Shown: one piece after another, positions 1-5,532 of the stretch
Position numbering within the stretch: the stretch's first letter is position 1
Layout of the letters: every line of letters begins with the position of its first letter
NCBI GenBank assembly: GCA_013813955.1
Contig: JACCQW010000002.1
Location: forward strand, 1 to 6,422
Direction: 5' to 3'
Length of the DNA stretch: 6,422 nt
DNA from: Solirubrobacterales bacterium
GTDB taxonomy: Bacteria > Actinomycetota > Thermoleophilia > Solirubrobacterales > Solirubrobacteraceae
The notes under the pieces: model-generated
The model's input: only the letters and a program-made list of their open reading frames with translations
Told to the model about the DNA's origin: nothing
Databases searched by the model: none
Position numbers and translations under genes: made by a program

Positions 1-567
1 CCGCCGCACCGTCGCCGCGTCCGCGCCCTTCTGCGGCGCGAACCGCGGCGCTGCCTCCTCCCATGCGACGCGCACGTCGCACAGGACGACAAGCGCCGCC
101 CCGTGCAACCCGCCCCGCTCGTTCAACGCCTCGATCGCCCCCGCGCCGCCGTCGGTGGTCGCCGACCCGCCTGCGCACACGAGGACCACGGCAGCGCCCT
201 CGGCCACCGCGGCGGCGATCAGCTCCCCGGTCCCGTAGGTCGATGCCGCGAACGCGTCGCGCTCGTCCGGCGCCACCCGGCCGAGCCCGCTGGCCTCGGC
301 CACCTCGACGATGGCCGTTCCGCCGTCCTCGAGGAGCCCGAACCCCGCGGCGACCTCGCGGTCCAGCGGATCGCGCACCCGGGCGCCCTCCGTCCGGCCG
401 CCCAGGGCGGCGAGCAGGACCTCCATCGTCCCCTCACCCCCGTCGGCCACGGGGCACAGGTCCGGTGGCGGGCAGCCGCCCCGCTCCAGCCCGCGCCCGA
501 TCGCCGCGGCGACCTGCGCGGCGCGCAGCGTGCCCTTGAACGCGTCCGGCGCCACGAGGACTGGCAT
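1..567 (-). CDS. Glycerate kinase, N-terminal 189 residues (cut by left window edge)
   Basis: ATP-dependent cytosolic kinase that phosphorylates D-glycerate, feeding glyoxylate or serine-derived carbon into lower glycolysis. The frame reads from ATG (complement of 565-567) without a stop to base 1. Seen in the sequence: an N-terminal APDAFKGTL (residues 6-14), PVADGGEGT (39-47), GTGELI (112-117), the glycine-rich GGSATTDGGAG (133-143), CDV (163-165) and FAPQKGA (176-182). These occur in the order typical of the GarK/GlxK-type glycerate kinase family (Pfam Gly_kinase), whose members are about 370-380 residues, so roughly half is present. No Shine-Dalgarno stands before the ATG; the GAGAG one base upstream is too close. 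The gene is divergent from the LigD-type polymerase with only 10 bp between the two start codons. The family call is firm. Whether the product is 2- or 3-phosphoglycerate cannot be read here; characterised GarK/GlxK-type enzymes make 2-phosphoglycerate. Confidence 0.93.
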   Translation of the reverse strand, partial: MPVLVAPDAFKGTLRAAQVAAAIGRGLERGGCPPPDLCPVADGGEGTMEVLLAALGGRTEGARVRDPLDREVAAGFGLLEDGGTAIVEVAEASGLGRVAPDERDAFAASTYGTGELIAAAVAEGAAVVLVCAGGSATTDGGAGAIEALNERGGLHGAALVVLCDVRVAWEEAAPRFAPQKGADAATVRR

Positions 568-577
568 GCTCTCGGCC
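568..577. promoter_or_regulatory. 10-bp gap between divergent start codons (glycerate kinase / LigD polymerase)
   Basis: Only GCTCTCGGCC separates the two ATG codons. Neither side has a usable Shine-Dalgarno: the nearest purine run upstream of the polymerase, GAGGA at 555-559, is about 19 bases away. If both starts are right, each promoter must lie inside the opposite coding region and each mRNA must be leaderless or nearly so. A weak CATGCT (565-570) sits 7 nt before the polymerase ATG, where a leaderless -10 would be, but it matches the consensus poorly. The spacing is seen; the promoter reading is inference. Confidence 0.4.
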
Positions 578-1594
578 ATGGCGAAGGAGTACACGACTCT
601 GGAGGCCGCCGGTCGTGAGGTCCGCCTCTCGAGCCCGGGCAGGGTCTACTTTCCGGCAGAGGGATCGCGCCCGCCGATCACCAAGCTCGATCTCGCCGAG
701 TACTACCTGAGCGTCGCCGACGCCACCGTGAACCACCTGCGCGAGCGACCCACGGTTCTCAAGCGCTGGAAAGATGGCATCACCGGCGAGTTCTTCTTTC
801 AGAAGCGCGTCCCCGAGAAGCGCCCGGAGTGGCTGCAGACGGCCACCGTGTCCTTCCCCTCGGGGCGCAGCGCCACCGAGCTCGTCCCCAACGACGCCGC
901 GCACCTGCTGTGGGCGGTGAACCTGGGCAACATCGACTGGAACCCCTGGCCGGTGCGCCGCGCCGACCTCGACCATCCCGACGAGCTGCGCATCGACCTG
1001 GACCCGACGCCGGGCGTCACCTGGGCCCAGGTCCGGGAGGTCGCGCTCGCCGTCGAGAAGCTGCTCGGCGAGGTCGGCCTCGTCGGCTTTCCCAAGACGT
1101 CCGGCTCACGCGGGATCCACGTCAACGTGCGCATCGAGCCGGAGTGGGACTTCACCTCGGTGCGCCGCGCGGCGCTGGCCCTGGCGCGCGAGATCGAGCG
1201 CCGGCTGCCCGGCCGGGCGACGAGCAAGTGGTGGAAGGAGGAGCGCGTCGGCGTGTTCCTGGACTACAACCAGAACGCGCGCGACCGCACCGTGGCCAGC
1301 GCCTACTCCGTTCGCCCGGTGCCCGACGCCCGCGTCTCCTGTCCCCTGCGCTGGGAGGAGGTGGCCGACGTCGAGCCACAGGACCTGCGCCTGGACACGG
1401 TCCCCGACCGTGTGGCGCGCGACGGCGACCCGTCCGCGGACATCGACGCGCACGCCGGCCGCCTGGACGGCCTGCTCGACCTCGCCCGCAGCGACGAGGA
1501 GGGCGGCCTGGGCGACGCGCCGTGGCCGCCGCACTTTCGCAAGCAGTCGGGCGAGGCCCCGCGCGTGCAGCCCTCGAAGGCCAGAAAGGGGTGA
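578..1594 (+). CDS. LigD-type polymerase/primase domain protein (stand-alone NHEJ polymerase)
   Basis: A 338-residue protein of the archaeo-eukaryotic primase superfamily, LigD polymerase branch. In bacterial non-homologous end joining this activity fills gaps and adds nucleotides, often ribonucleotides, at Ku-bound broken ends before ligation. Visible motifs: a substrate-contact segment FFFQKRVPEK (72-81); the metal-binding DLD of LRIDLDPTPG (D140, D142); SGSRGIHV (175-182) with the nucleotide-binding His181; and FLDYNQNARDRT (227-238) with the third metal-ligand Asp229. AYSVRPVPDARVSCPL follows. All catalytic motifs are intact. The length fits a single polymerase domain plus a basic tail ending KARKG, with no phosphoesterase or ligase domain. 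The frame is open upstream of 578, but ATG 578 places the usual 'GREVRLSSPGRVYFP' start about 11 residues in and avoids overlap with the glycerate kinase. The ligase partner is probably the separate gene at 2958-3923. Confidence 0.93.
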   Translation: MAKEYTTLEAAGREVRLSSPGRVYFPAEGSRPPITKLDLAEYYLSVADATVNHLRERPTVLKRWKDGITGEFFFQKRVPEKRPEWLQTATVSFPSGRSATELVPNDAAHLLWAVNLGNIDWNPWPVRRADLDHPDELRIDLDPTPGVTWAQVREVALAVEKLLGEVGLVGFPKTSGSRGIHVNVRIEPEWDFTSVRRAALALAREIERRLPGRATSKWWKEERVGVFLDYNQNARDRTVASAYSVRPVPDARVSCPLRWEEVADVEPQDLRLDTVPDRVARDGDPSADIDAHAGRLDGLLDLARSDEEGGLGDAPWPPHFRKQSGEAPRVQPSKARKG

Positions 1595-2505
1595 CCCCCG
1601 CCCGCCGCATCGGCCGCCTGCTCGGGTGGCCACTGCGCCGCGCCCTGGACCCCCGCGTGCGCTGGACCGTGCACGAGATCGACGCGCGGCTGGGCAGCGA
1701 GGACCTCGTCCGTCCCACCATCCACGATCGCCTGGACGACCTCGACCGGATCGGCCGCGAGACGCTTGCCGCGCTGGGCTGGCGTGAGGGCCGCGCGCTC
1801 GACGCGCTCGACGCCCCGCGCGCCGCGTTCTTGAACTGGGCCAGCGGTCCCGAGGGCTACGCCGCCCAGGCCGGGGCCTGGTTCAACCCGCCGGTGCCCG
1901 TCGAGCACCACCCGGGGCGCGTCGAGATCCTGCTCGTCAACGAGCGCATCGTCGAGCAGCCGTTCGTCTTCGGTGCCCTCGCCGGGCTGGCGGAGGGGGC
2001 GCACGTGATCGACGTCGGCGGCAGCGAGAGCACGGTCGGGCTGTCGCTGGCGGCGCTGGGCCACGAGGTCACGCTCGTCGACCCGCGCGCGCATCCGCTG
2101 GCTCATCCGCGCCTGCGTCACGCCGCCTGCCGCCTCGACGAGCTCGACACGCCGGCGCAGCTCTTCGACGCGGCCGTCGTCCTCTCGGCGGTCGAGCATT
2201 TCGGCCTGGAGCACTACGGGGTAGGCGGCAGCGACGAGCGCCTGGACGTCGCCGCGCTGGTGCGGTTGCGCGAGCTCGTGGCGCCGGGCGGCCAGCTCGT
2301 ACTCACCGTGCCGTTCGGAGCTCCTTCGGTGGACGCGTTCCAGCGCGTCTACGACGAGGCCGGCCTGGCCGAGCTGCTGACCGGCTGGCGGATCGAGACG
2401 TCGTTGCGTGTGGGGCGCACCGACCGGCACACGTGGGAGCTCGGGGCCCCGTCGCGCGAGGGCCACGGCGTCGCGCTCGTGACCGCGCGCAACGCGGGTC
2501 GCTAG
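1591..2505 (+). CDS. Class I SAM-dependent methyltransferase
   Basis: 304 residues starting at a GTG whose last two bases are shared with the polymerase stop (GTGA overlap), so translation is probably coupled. The C-terminal half is a Rossmann-type methyltransferase: motif I as VIDVGGSES (139-147), where the usual second and third glycines are replaced; an acidic strand end at D164 (VTLVDPR); the post-I pattern AVVLSAVEHFGLEHYG (195-210); and a motif III-like LVAPGGQLVLTVPFG. The N-terminal half contains WFNPPVPVEHH (97-107) and VNERIVEQPF (116-125). From memory this resembles methyltransferases often found in surface polysaccharide or glycosyltransferase clusters, but no such genes are nearby. 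Substrate unknown. The long open frame upstream of 1591 runs through the polymerase out of phase and is a GC-rich shadow. Methyltransferase fold: confident. Any link to DNA repair is only positional. Confidence 0.88.
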   Translation: MTPARRIGRLLGWPLRRALDPRVRWTVHEIDARLGSEDLVRPTIHDRLDDLDRIGRETLAALGWREGRALDALDAPRAAFLNWASGPEGYAAQAGAWFNPPVPVEHHPGRVEILLVNERIVEQPFVFGALAGLAEGAHVIDVGGSESTVGLSLAALGHEVTLVDPRAHPLAHPRLRHAACRLDELDTPAQLFDAAVVLSAVEHFGLEHYGVGGSDERLDVAALVRLRELVAPGGQLVLTVPFGAPSVDAFQRVYDEAGLAELLTGWRIETSLRVGRTDRHTWELGAPSREGHGVALVTARNAGR

Positions 2506-2508
2506 GCG

Positions 2509-2718
2509 GTGCCCGCCTCCGACGATCGCGTCCTGCGCATCGCGCTGATCGTCCTCGGCGTCTTCGAGCTCGCCCTCGGCCTGCTCATGCTCGCCGCGCC
2601 CGGGACGTTCTTCTCCGAGCTGGGCCCCTTCGGGACCCGCAACGACCACTACATCCGCGACGCAGCGACCTGGGAGCTGGCGCTCGCCGCCGCCGCATTC
2701 GCGGCCGCCGGGCGCTAG
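2509..2718 (+). CDS. Small hydrophobic membrane protein, possibly truncated
   Basis: 69 residues from GTG 2509, 3 bp after the methyltransferase stop, ending at TAG 2716-2718. It has a hydrophobic segment at about residues 8-33 (LRIALIVLGVFELALGLLML), a loop with LGPFGTRNDHYIRD (38-51), and a second hydrophobic stretch (TWELALAAAAFAAAG) that reaches the C-terminus. I recall actinobacterial integral membrane proteins with this 'GPFG.RN.HY..D' loop that are about twice as long, with further helices after this point. If so, this copy has lost its C-terminal half. The missing part is not found in another frame, because the next gene begins at once. The stop overlaps the next GTG (TAGTG), which could instead mean a real short gene in a coupled operon. 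Function unknown. Confidence 0.6.
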   Translation: MPASDDRVLRIALIVLGVFELALGLLMLAAPGTFFSELGPFGTRNDHYIRDAATWELALAAAAFAAAGR

Positions 2719-2940
2719 TGCGGGTCTTCCTCGCGGGCGCCACCGGGGCGATCGGGCGCCCGCTCGTGCGGCGCCTGGTGCAGGCGGGCCACGCGGTCAC
2801 CGGCACCACGCGCAGCGCCGAGAAGGCCGAGGGCCTGCGCGGCGCCGGCGCCGAGGCGGTGATCCTCGACGCGTTCGACACCGATGTGCTGGGCGACGCG
2901 ATCGCGAGAGCGCGTCCCGAGGTCGTCATGCATGCTGTAA
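2718..2940 (+). pseudogene. NAD(P)-dependent epimerase/dehydratase, N-terminal remnant
   Basis: Starting at GTG 2718, which overlaps the preceding TAG by one base, the frame encodes a clear Rossmann N-terminus: MRVFLAGATGAIG with GxxGxxG at residues 7, 10 and 13, then TTRS (30-33, Arg32 where NADP-binding members have a basic residue), VILDAFD (48-54) and RPEVVMHAV (66-74). In extended/atypical SDR epimerases of about 300 residues these are the first quarter; the catalytic YxxxK and substrate domain should follow. Here family-like sequence stops near 2940 and is replaced by the antisense of the ligase gene, whose stop lies at 2958-2960. No stop codon ends the fragment in frame until 5526-5528. 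It is read as a gene broken by deletion or rearrangement; the end coordinate is approximate. A working enzyme is not expected. Confidence 0.75.
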
Positions 2941-2957
2941 GCACACCACCCGCGAAG

Positions 2958-3923
2958 TCAGCTCTGCAGCTGCTCGATCCGGCACTCGCCCGGGTCCTTG
3001 TCCTCGCGCCAGCGCTGGACCTTGGCGCCGTGGCGGATGCGCCCGTCGCTGGTGTGGTCGAAGGTGATCTCGACGACGAGCTCGGGGCGCAGCGCGATCC
3101 ACTCGAGGTCGCGGCCCGCACTCCAGCGCGACGGCTCGCCGCTGCCGCGCTGCCCGGTCTCGTAGGGCGCGAGCTCGGCGGGCAGCTCGCGCTTGCGCTT
3201 GGCGCTGAAGCCCGACGAGTGGCCGATCTCGCGCAGCGCGCCGTCCTCGGCGTAGAGGCCGAGGATCAGCGCGCCGAGCGTGCCATCGGCCTTGCCCGGC
3301 CGCCAGCCGACGACGACGCAGTCGATCGTGCGCACGCGCTTGACCTTGACCATCCCCGTGCGCTCGCCGGGGCGGTAGGCAGCGGCGCGCTCCTTGGCAA
3401 TCACGCCCTCGGCGCCGTGCAGCCAGGCCTCCGCGTCGCCTGGCGCGAGCACGACCGGGGTGAGGTCCACCGGTGCGCGCACGAGCGCCTCGAGGCCGGC
3501 GCGGCGCTCGTCGTAGGAGCGCTCCAGCCACGTCTCGTCGTCGAGCGCGAGCAGGTCGAAGGCGACGTAGCGCGCCGGCGTCTGCTCAGCGAGCAGCGCG
3601 ATCCGCGATGCGGCCGGGTGGATGCGCTGGCCGAGCAGGTTGAACTCCTGGCGGCCTACTTCGTCGGCGGTGCCCTCGCCCTGCGCGAAGATCACGATCT
3701 CGCCGTCGAGCACGTAGCGGCCGGGCTCGAAGGCGAGCTCGGGGAAGTAGCGCGTGAGGTCCTTGCCGTTGCGCGACTGCAGGTGCGCCTCGGCTCCGTC
3801 GACGAAGGCGATCGCGCGGAAGCCGTCCCACTTGGGCTCGTAGGCCCAGCCGTCGCCGTCGGGCAGGGTCGCTCGCGAGCGCGCGAGCTGCGGCGGCAGG
3901 GGTGGAGCGAGCGGCAGGGCCAT
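2958..3923 (-). CDS. ATP-dependent DNA ligase (LigC / LigD-ligase-domain type)
   Basis: 321 residues; seals nicks by the Lys-AMP mechanism and is a plausible end-joining partner of the polymerase at 578-1594. The nucleotidyltransferase motifs are complete: motif I EPKWDGFRA with nucleophile Lys31 and KxDG; RNGKDLTRYFPEL (51-63); motif III YVLDGEIVIF (70-79); FDLLALDD (122-129); motif IV EGVIAKE (172-178); motif V MVKVKR (191-196, Lys193 and Lys195). An OB-fold domain occupies about 200-321 and ends with the motif VI-like RHGAKVQRWREDK. The length is close to stand-alone LigC enzymes (about 350) and to the isolated ligase domain of LigD. ATG 3923 lies 15 bp after the SDR stop, so the two genes are probably co-transcribed; no Shine-Dalgarno is seen. 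The 3' end abuts the truncated epimerase tail to tail. Dedication to NHEJ rather than another repair pathway is inference. Confidence 0.93.
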   Translation of the reverse strand: MALPLAPPLPPQLARSRATLPDGDGWAYEPKWDGFRAIAFVDGAEAHLQSRNGKDLTRYFPELAFEPGRYVLDGEIVIFAQGEGTADEVGRQEFNLLGQRIHPAASRIALLAEQTPARYVAFDLLALDDETWLERSYDERRAGLEALVRAPVDLTPVVLAPGDAEAWLHGAEGVIAKERAAAYRPGERTGMVKVKRVRTIDCVVVGWRPGKADGTLGALILGLYAEDGALREIGHSSGFSAKRKRELPAELAPYETGQRGSGEPSRWSAGRDLEWIALRPELVVEITFDHTSDGRIRHGAKVQRWREDKDPGECRIEQLQS

Positions 3924-3938
3924 CGGCGGGCAGGCTAC

Positions 3939-4745
3939 TCACCCGCGGCGGGGTGCCGCGCTCGCGCCGCGCAGGCGGCGCAGCACCGCGTCGGCGGCGC
4001 GCGGCGACAGGCCGTTGACGATCCCGAGGAGCTTGACGAGCGCGGGGTAGTGCAGCTCGCGGCGGTCGGCCTCGACGGCCTTGAGGATCCTCGAGGCGAG
4101 GGCCTCGGCCGGCGCGGCGGCGCGGTCGCCCCGGTACCAGGGCGGCATCGTGGCCTTCTCGTGGTCGTGCAGCGAGGTGGCGATCTCGCCCGGGTAGACG
4201 GTGGTCAGCGAGACGCCGCTGTCGTGCAGCTCGTGGCGCAGCGCCGCGGCGAACATGCGCTGCGCCGCCTTGGTGGCCCCGTAGACGGCGGCGGAGGGAA
4301 ACGAGCGCAGGCCGGCCCCGGAGGACATCACGACGATGTGCCCGCCCGTGCCGGCCCGCAGGTGGGGCAGCGCGGCCTTGACGGTGTAGACGGTGCCCAG
4401 CCAGTTGACCTGGGTCATCTGCTCGATGTCCTCGACCGGCTGCTCGAGCACCGGCGCGTAGTGGGTGATCCCGGCGTTGGCGATCACGAGGTCCAGCCCG
4501 CCCGCCGCCCGCGCGAAGCCGTCCACCGCCGCCTCGACCGACGCGCGGGAGGCCACATCGCACTCCAGCACGCGGTGGTCGGATCCCGGCCGGCCCAGAG
4601 CGTCGGCCAGCGCCTCCAGCTCGCGGGTCGAGCGTGCGGCCAGGCCGAGCGTCGCGCCGCGGGCGGCAATCGCCTCGGCCAGCGCCCGGCCGATCCCGCG
4701 GGAGGCGCCGGTGATCAGTGCGCGCGTGCCGGGCCCGATCTCCAC
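3939..4745 (-). CDS. SDR family NAD(P)-dependent oxidoreductase
   Basis: Classical short-chain dehydrogenase/reductase, 268 residues from the preferred GTG at 4745. Motifs in that numbering: TGASRGIG cofactor loop (12-19), a basic residue after beta-2 (AARS) suggesting NADP(H), CDV (62-64), NAG (90-92), VNWLG with structural Asn114, catalytic Ser142 in VVMSSGAG, Tyr155 and Lys159 in YGATKAA, and the PG motif (185-186). All catalytic residues are present. The substrate is unknown; a lipid or keto-acyl substrate is possible but nothing in the sequence settles it. The frame is open further upstream to a GTG at 4769 and a TTG at 4787. Those add up to 14 residues that SDRs do not need and that would cover the palindrome at 4776-4793, and 4745 has a -10-like TAGCAT exactly 7 nt upstream. 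The gene precedes the DNA ligase by 15 bp. Confidence 0.92.
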   Translation of the reverse strand: MEIGPGTRALITGASRGIGRALAEAIAARGATLGLAARSTRELEALADALGRPGSDHRVLECDVASRASVEAAVDGFARAAGGLDLVIANAGITHYAPVLEQPVEDIEQMTQVNWLGTVYTVKAALPHLRAGTGGHIVVMSSGAGLRSFPSAAVYGATKAAQRMFAAALRHELHDSGVSLTTVYPGEIATSLHDHEKATMPPWYRGDRAAAPAEALASRILKAVEADRRELHYPALVKLLGIVNGLSPRAADAVLRRLRGASAAPRRG

Positions 4746-4752
4746 CGCCGCG

Positions 4753-4758
4753 ATGCTA
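4753..4758 (-). promoter_or_regulatory. Candidate -10 element for the SDR-ligase transcript
   Basis: On the minus strand the sequence reads TAGCAT followed by 7 nt (CGCGGCG) and GTG at 4745. TAGCAT keeps the conserved T, A and final A, T positions of a sigma-70-type -10 box, and the spacing fits transcription starting at or next to the start codon. TCGACC (4775-4780, minus strand) lies 16 bp further upstream and matches TTGACA at 4 of 6 positions. Leaderless transcription is common in actinobacteria. This is inference from pattern only. Confidence 0.45.
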
Positions 4759-4775
4759 CCGCCGGGCACCGCATG

Positions 4776-4793
4776 GTCGATCTGCAAATCGAC
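4776..4793. promoter_or_regulatory. 18-bp near-perfect palindrome, candidate operator in divergent promoter region
   Basis: GTCGATCTGCAAATCGAC: 6-bp arms GTCGAT and ATCGAC, and the core TGCA is also symmetric, so 16 of 18 bases pair about the centre at 4784.5; only the C4782/A4787 pair breaks it. It lies between the -10-like boxes of the divergent SDR and regulator genes and overlaps the -35 zone of the SDR promoter. DtxR-family repressors bind palindromes of about this size, often in their own promoter region, so autoregulation by the adjacent gene is the simplest reading. The sequence does not match the IdeR/DtxR iron-box consensus (TTAGGTTAGSCTAACCTAA), so the binding protein is not proven. 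Confidence 0.5.
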
Positions 4794-4811
4794 GGTCTAG
4801 TATCGACGGTC
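4788..4811 (+). repeat. Direct repeat ATCGACGGTC x2, 14-bp period
   Basis: ATCGACGGTC occurs at 4788-4797 and again at 4802-4811, ending immediately before the regulator ATG at 4812. The first copy begins with the right arm of the palindrome at 4776-4793, so the region holds three copies of the half-site ATCGAC/GTCGAT. The second copy falls where the transcription start would be for a leaderless message, a position where a bound repressor could block initiation. The repeat is seen; the function is inferred. Confidence 0.45.
4798..4803 (+). promoter_or_regulatory. Candidate -10 element for the DtxR-family regulator
   Basis: TAGTAT followed by 8 nt (CGACGGTC) and the ATG at 4812. There is no Shine-Dalgarno upstream of that ATG, which fits a leaderless mRNA. 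It mirrors TAGCAT on the other strand for the SDR. No good -35 is visible 16-18 bp upstream, where part of the palindrome lies. Confidence 0.45.
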
Positions 4812-5528
4812 ATGTCCACCGACCACGCGACCGTCGCCGAGGAGGAGTACCTGCAGACGCTGTTCTGGCTGCAGGAGGCAGAGCTGCCCATGACCGGCGC
4901 CAACGTCGCCCGCGCGATGCAGCTGTCGGCGCCGACGGTCCACGAGATGATCGGCCGCCTGGAGCGCGACGGCTACATCGCCCGCGGCGAGGACAAGGTG
5001 ATCGGCTTCACCGACAGCGGCCTGGAGCACGCGGAGGGCGTGGTGCGCCGCCACCGCCTGATCGAGCGCTTCCTGACCGACGTGCTTGGCATCGCCTGGG
5101 ACGAGGTGCACGAGGAGGCCGAGCGCCTGGAGCACGCGATGAGCCCGGTGCTCGAGGAGCGCATGCTCGCCGCTATCGGCGACGCCAAGACCTGCCCGCA
5201 CGGCCACCCGATCGTGGGCGGCACCCGCATCGGCGGCGTCCCGCTGGCCGACGTCTCCGAGGGGGCCAGCGTCCAGGTCCTGCGCTTCGAGAACGAGGCC
5301 GAGGACCTGCTGCACTACCTCAAGGACTCCGGTCTGGAGCCGGGCCTGCACGGGACGGTGACGGCGACCTCGGGCGAGGAGGTCACGGTCACCGCCGCCG
5401 ACGGGCGCGAGTGCACAGTCACCCACTCGGTCGGGGAGACTGTCTCGGTCATCGCCGACCCCTCGCCGCCGCCGCGGATCGCCCTGCCCGAGCAGCTCGT
5501 CCTGGCCCGGGAGCGCTACGGTCGCTGA
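4812..5528 (+). CDS. DtxR/MntR-family metal-dependent transcriptional repressor
   Basis: 238 residues with the three-domain layout of long DtxR-family proteins. A winged helix-turn-helix spans about residues 8-70 (VARAMQLSAPTVHEMIGRLERDGYI, read in pieces at 32-56). The metal-binding and dimerisation domain spans about 71-140. A C-terminal SH3/FeoA-like domain spans about 145-215, with a proline-rich linker and tail after it. Binds operator DNA when loaded with divalent metal. By alignment of RRHRLIERFL (79-88) and VHEEAERLEHAMS (99-111) with DtxR, the ancillary-site ligands are H81, E85 and H100; the primary site has E12, E104, E107 and H108. DtxR has Met10 and Cys102 where this protein has E12 and E104, whereas Mn-responsive B. 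subtilis MntR has Asp8 and Glu99. A Mn(II) sensor is therefore more likely than an iron sensor, but this is inference. ATG 4812 is the only sensible start. A cupin gene follows after 4 bp. Confidence 0.92.
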   Translation: MSTDHATVAEEEYLQTLFWLQEAELPMTGANVARAMQLSAPTVHEMIGRLERDGYIARGEDKVIGFTDSGLEHAEGVVRRHRLIERFLTDVLGIAWDEVHEEAERLEHAMSPVLEERMLAAIGDAKTCPHGHPIVGGTRIGGVPLADVSEGASVQVLRFENEAEDLLHYLKDSGLEPGLHGTVTATSGEEVTVTAADGRECTVTHSVGETVSVIADPSPPPRIALPEQLVLARERYGR

Positions 5529-5532
5529 CGTC

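Noticed and set aside
163..167. CDVRVAW in the glycerate kinase where many family members have DV.NPL
   Set aside because: I considered it as active-site loss, but the following FAPQKGA is normal, and I recall actinobacterial members varying here; not enough to call the enzyme defective. (The coordinates given are residue numbers in the protein.)
829..1590. Plus-strand open frame continuous with and upstream of the methyltransferase
   Set aside because: It overlaps the polymerase out of phase and is Arg/Ala/Pro-rich without motifs. The GTG at 1591 with the stop-start overlap is the better start.
1303..2649. 448-codon open frame on the minus strand
   Set aside because: It is antisense to the methyltransferase and the end of the polymerase, both of which have clear family motifs. 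Its translation is low-complexity and recalls no family; it is a GC-rich shadow.
4746..4787. Longer SDR start at TTG 4787 or GTG 4769
   Set aside because: The added residues are not part of the SDR fold, have no Shine-Dalgarno, and would cover the palindrome. GTG 4745 has a well-placed -10-like box.
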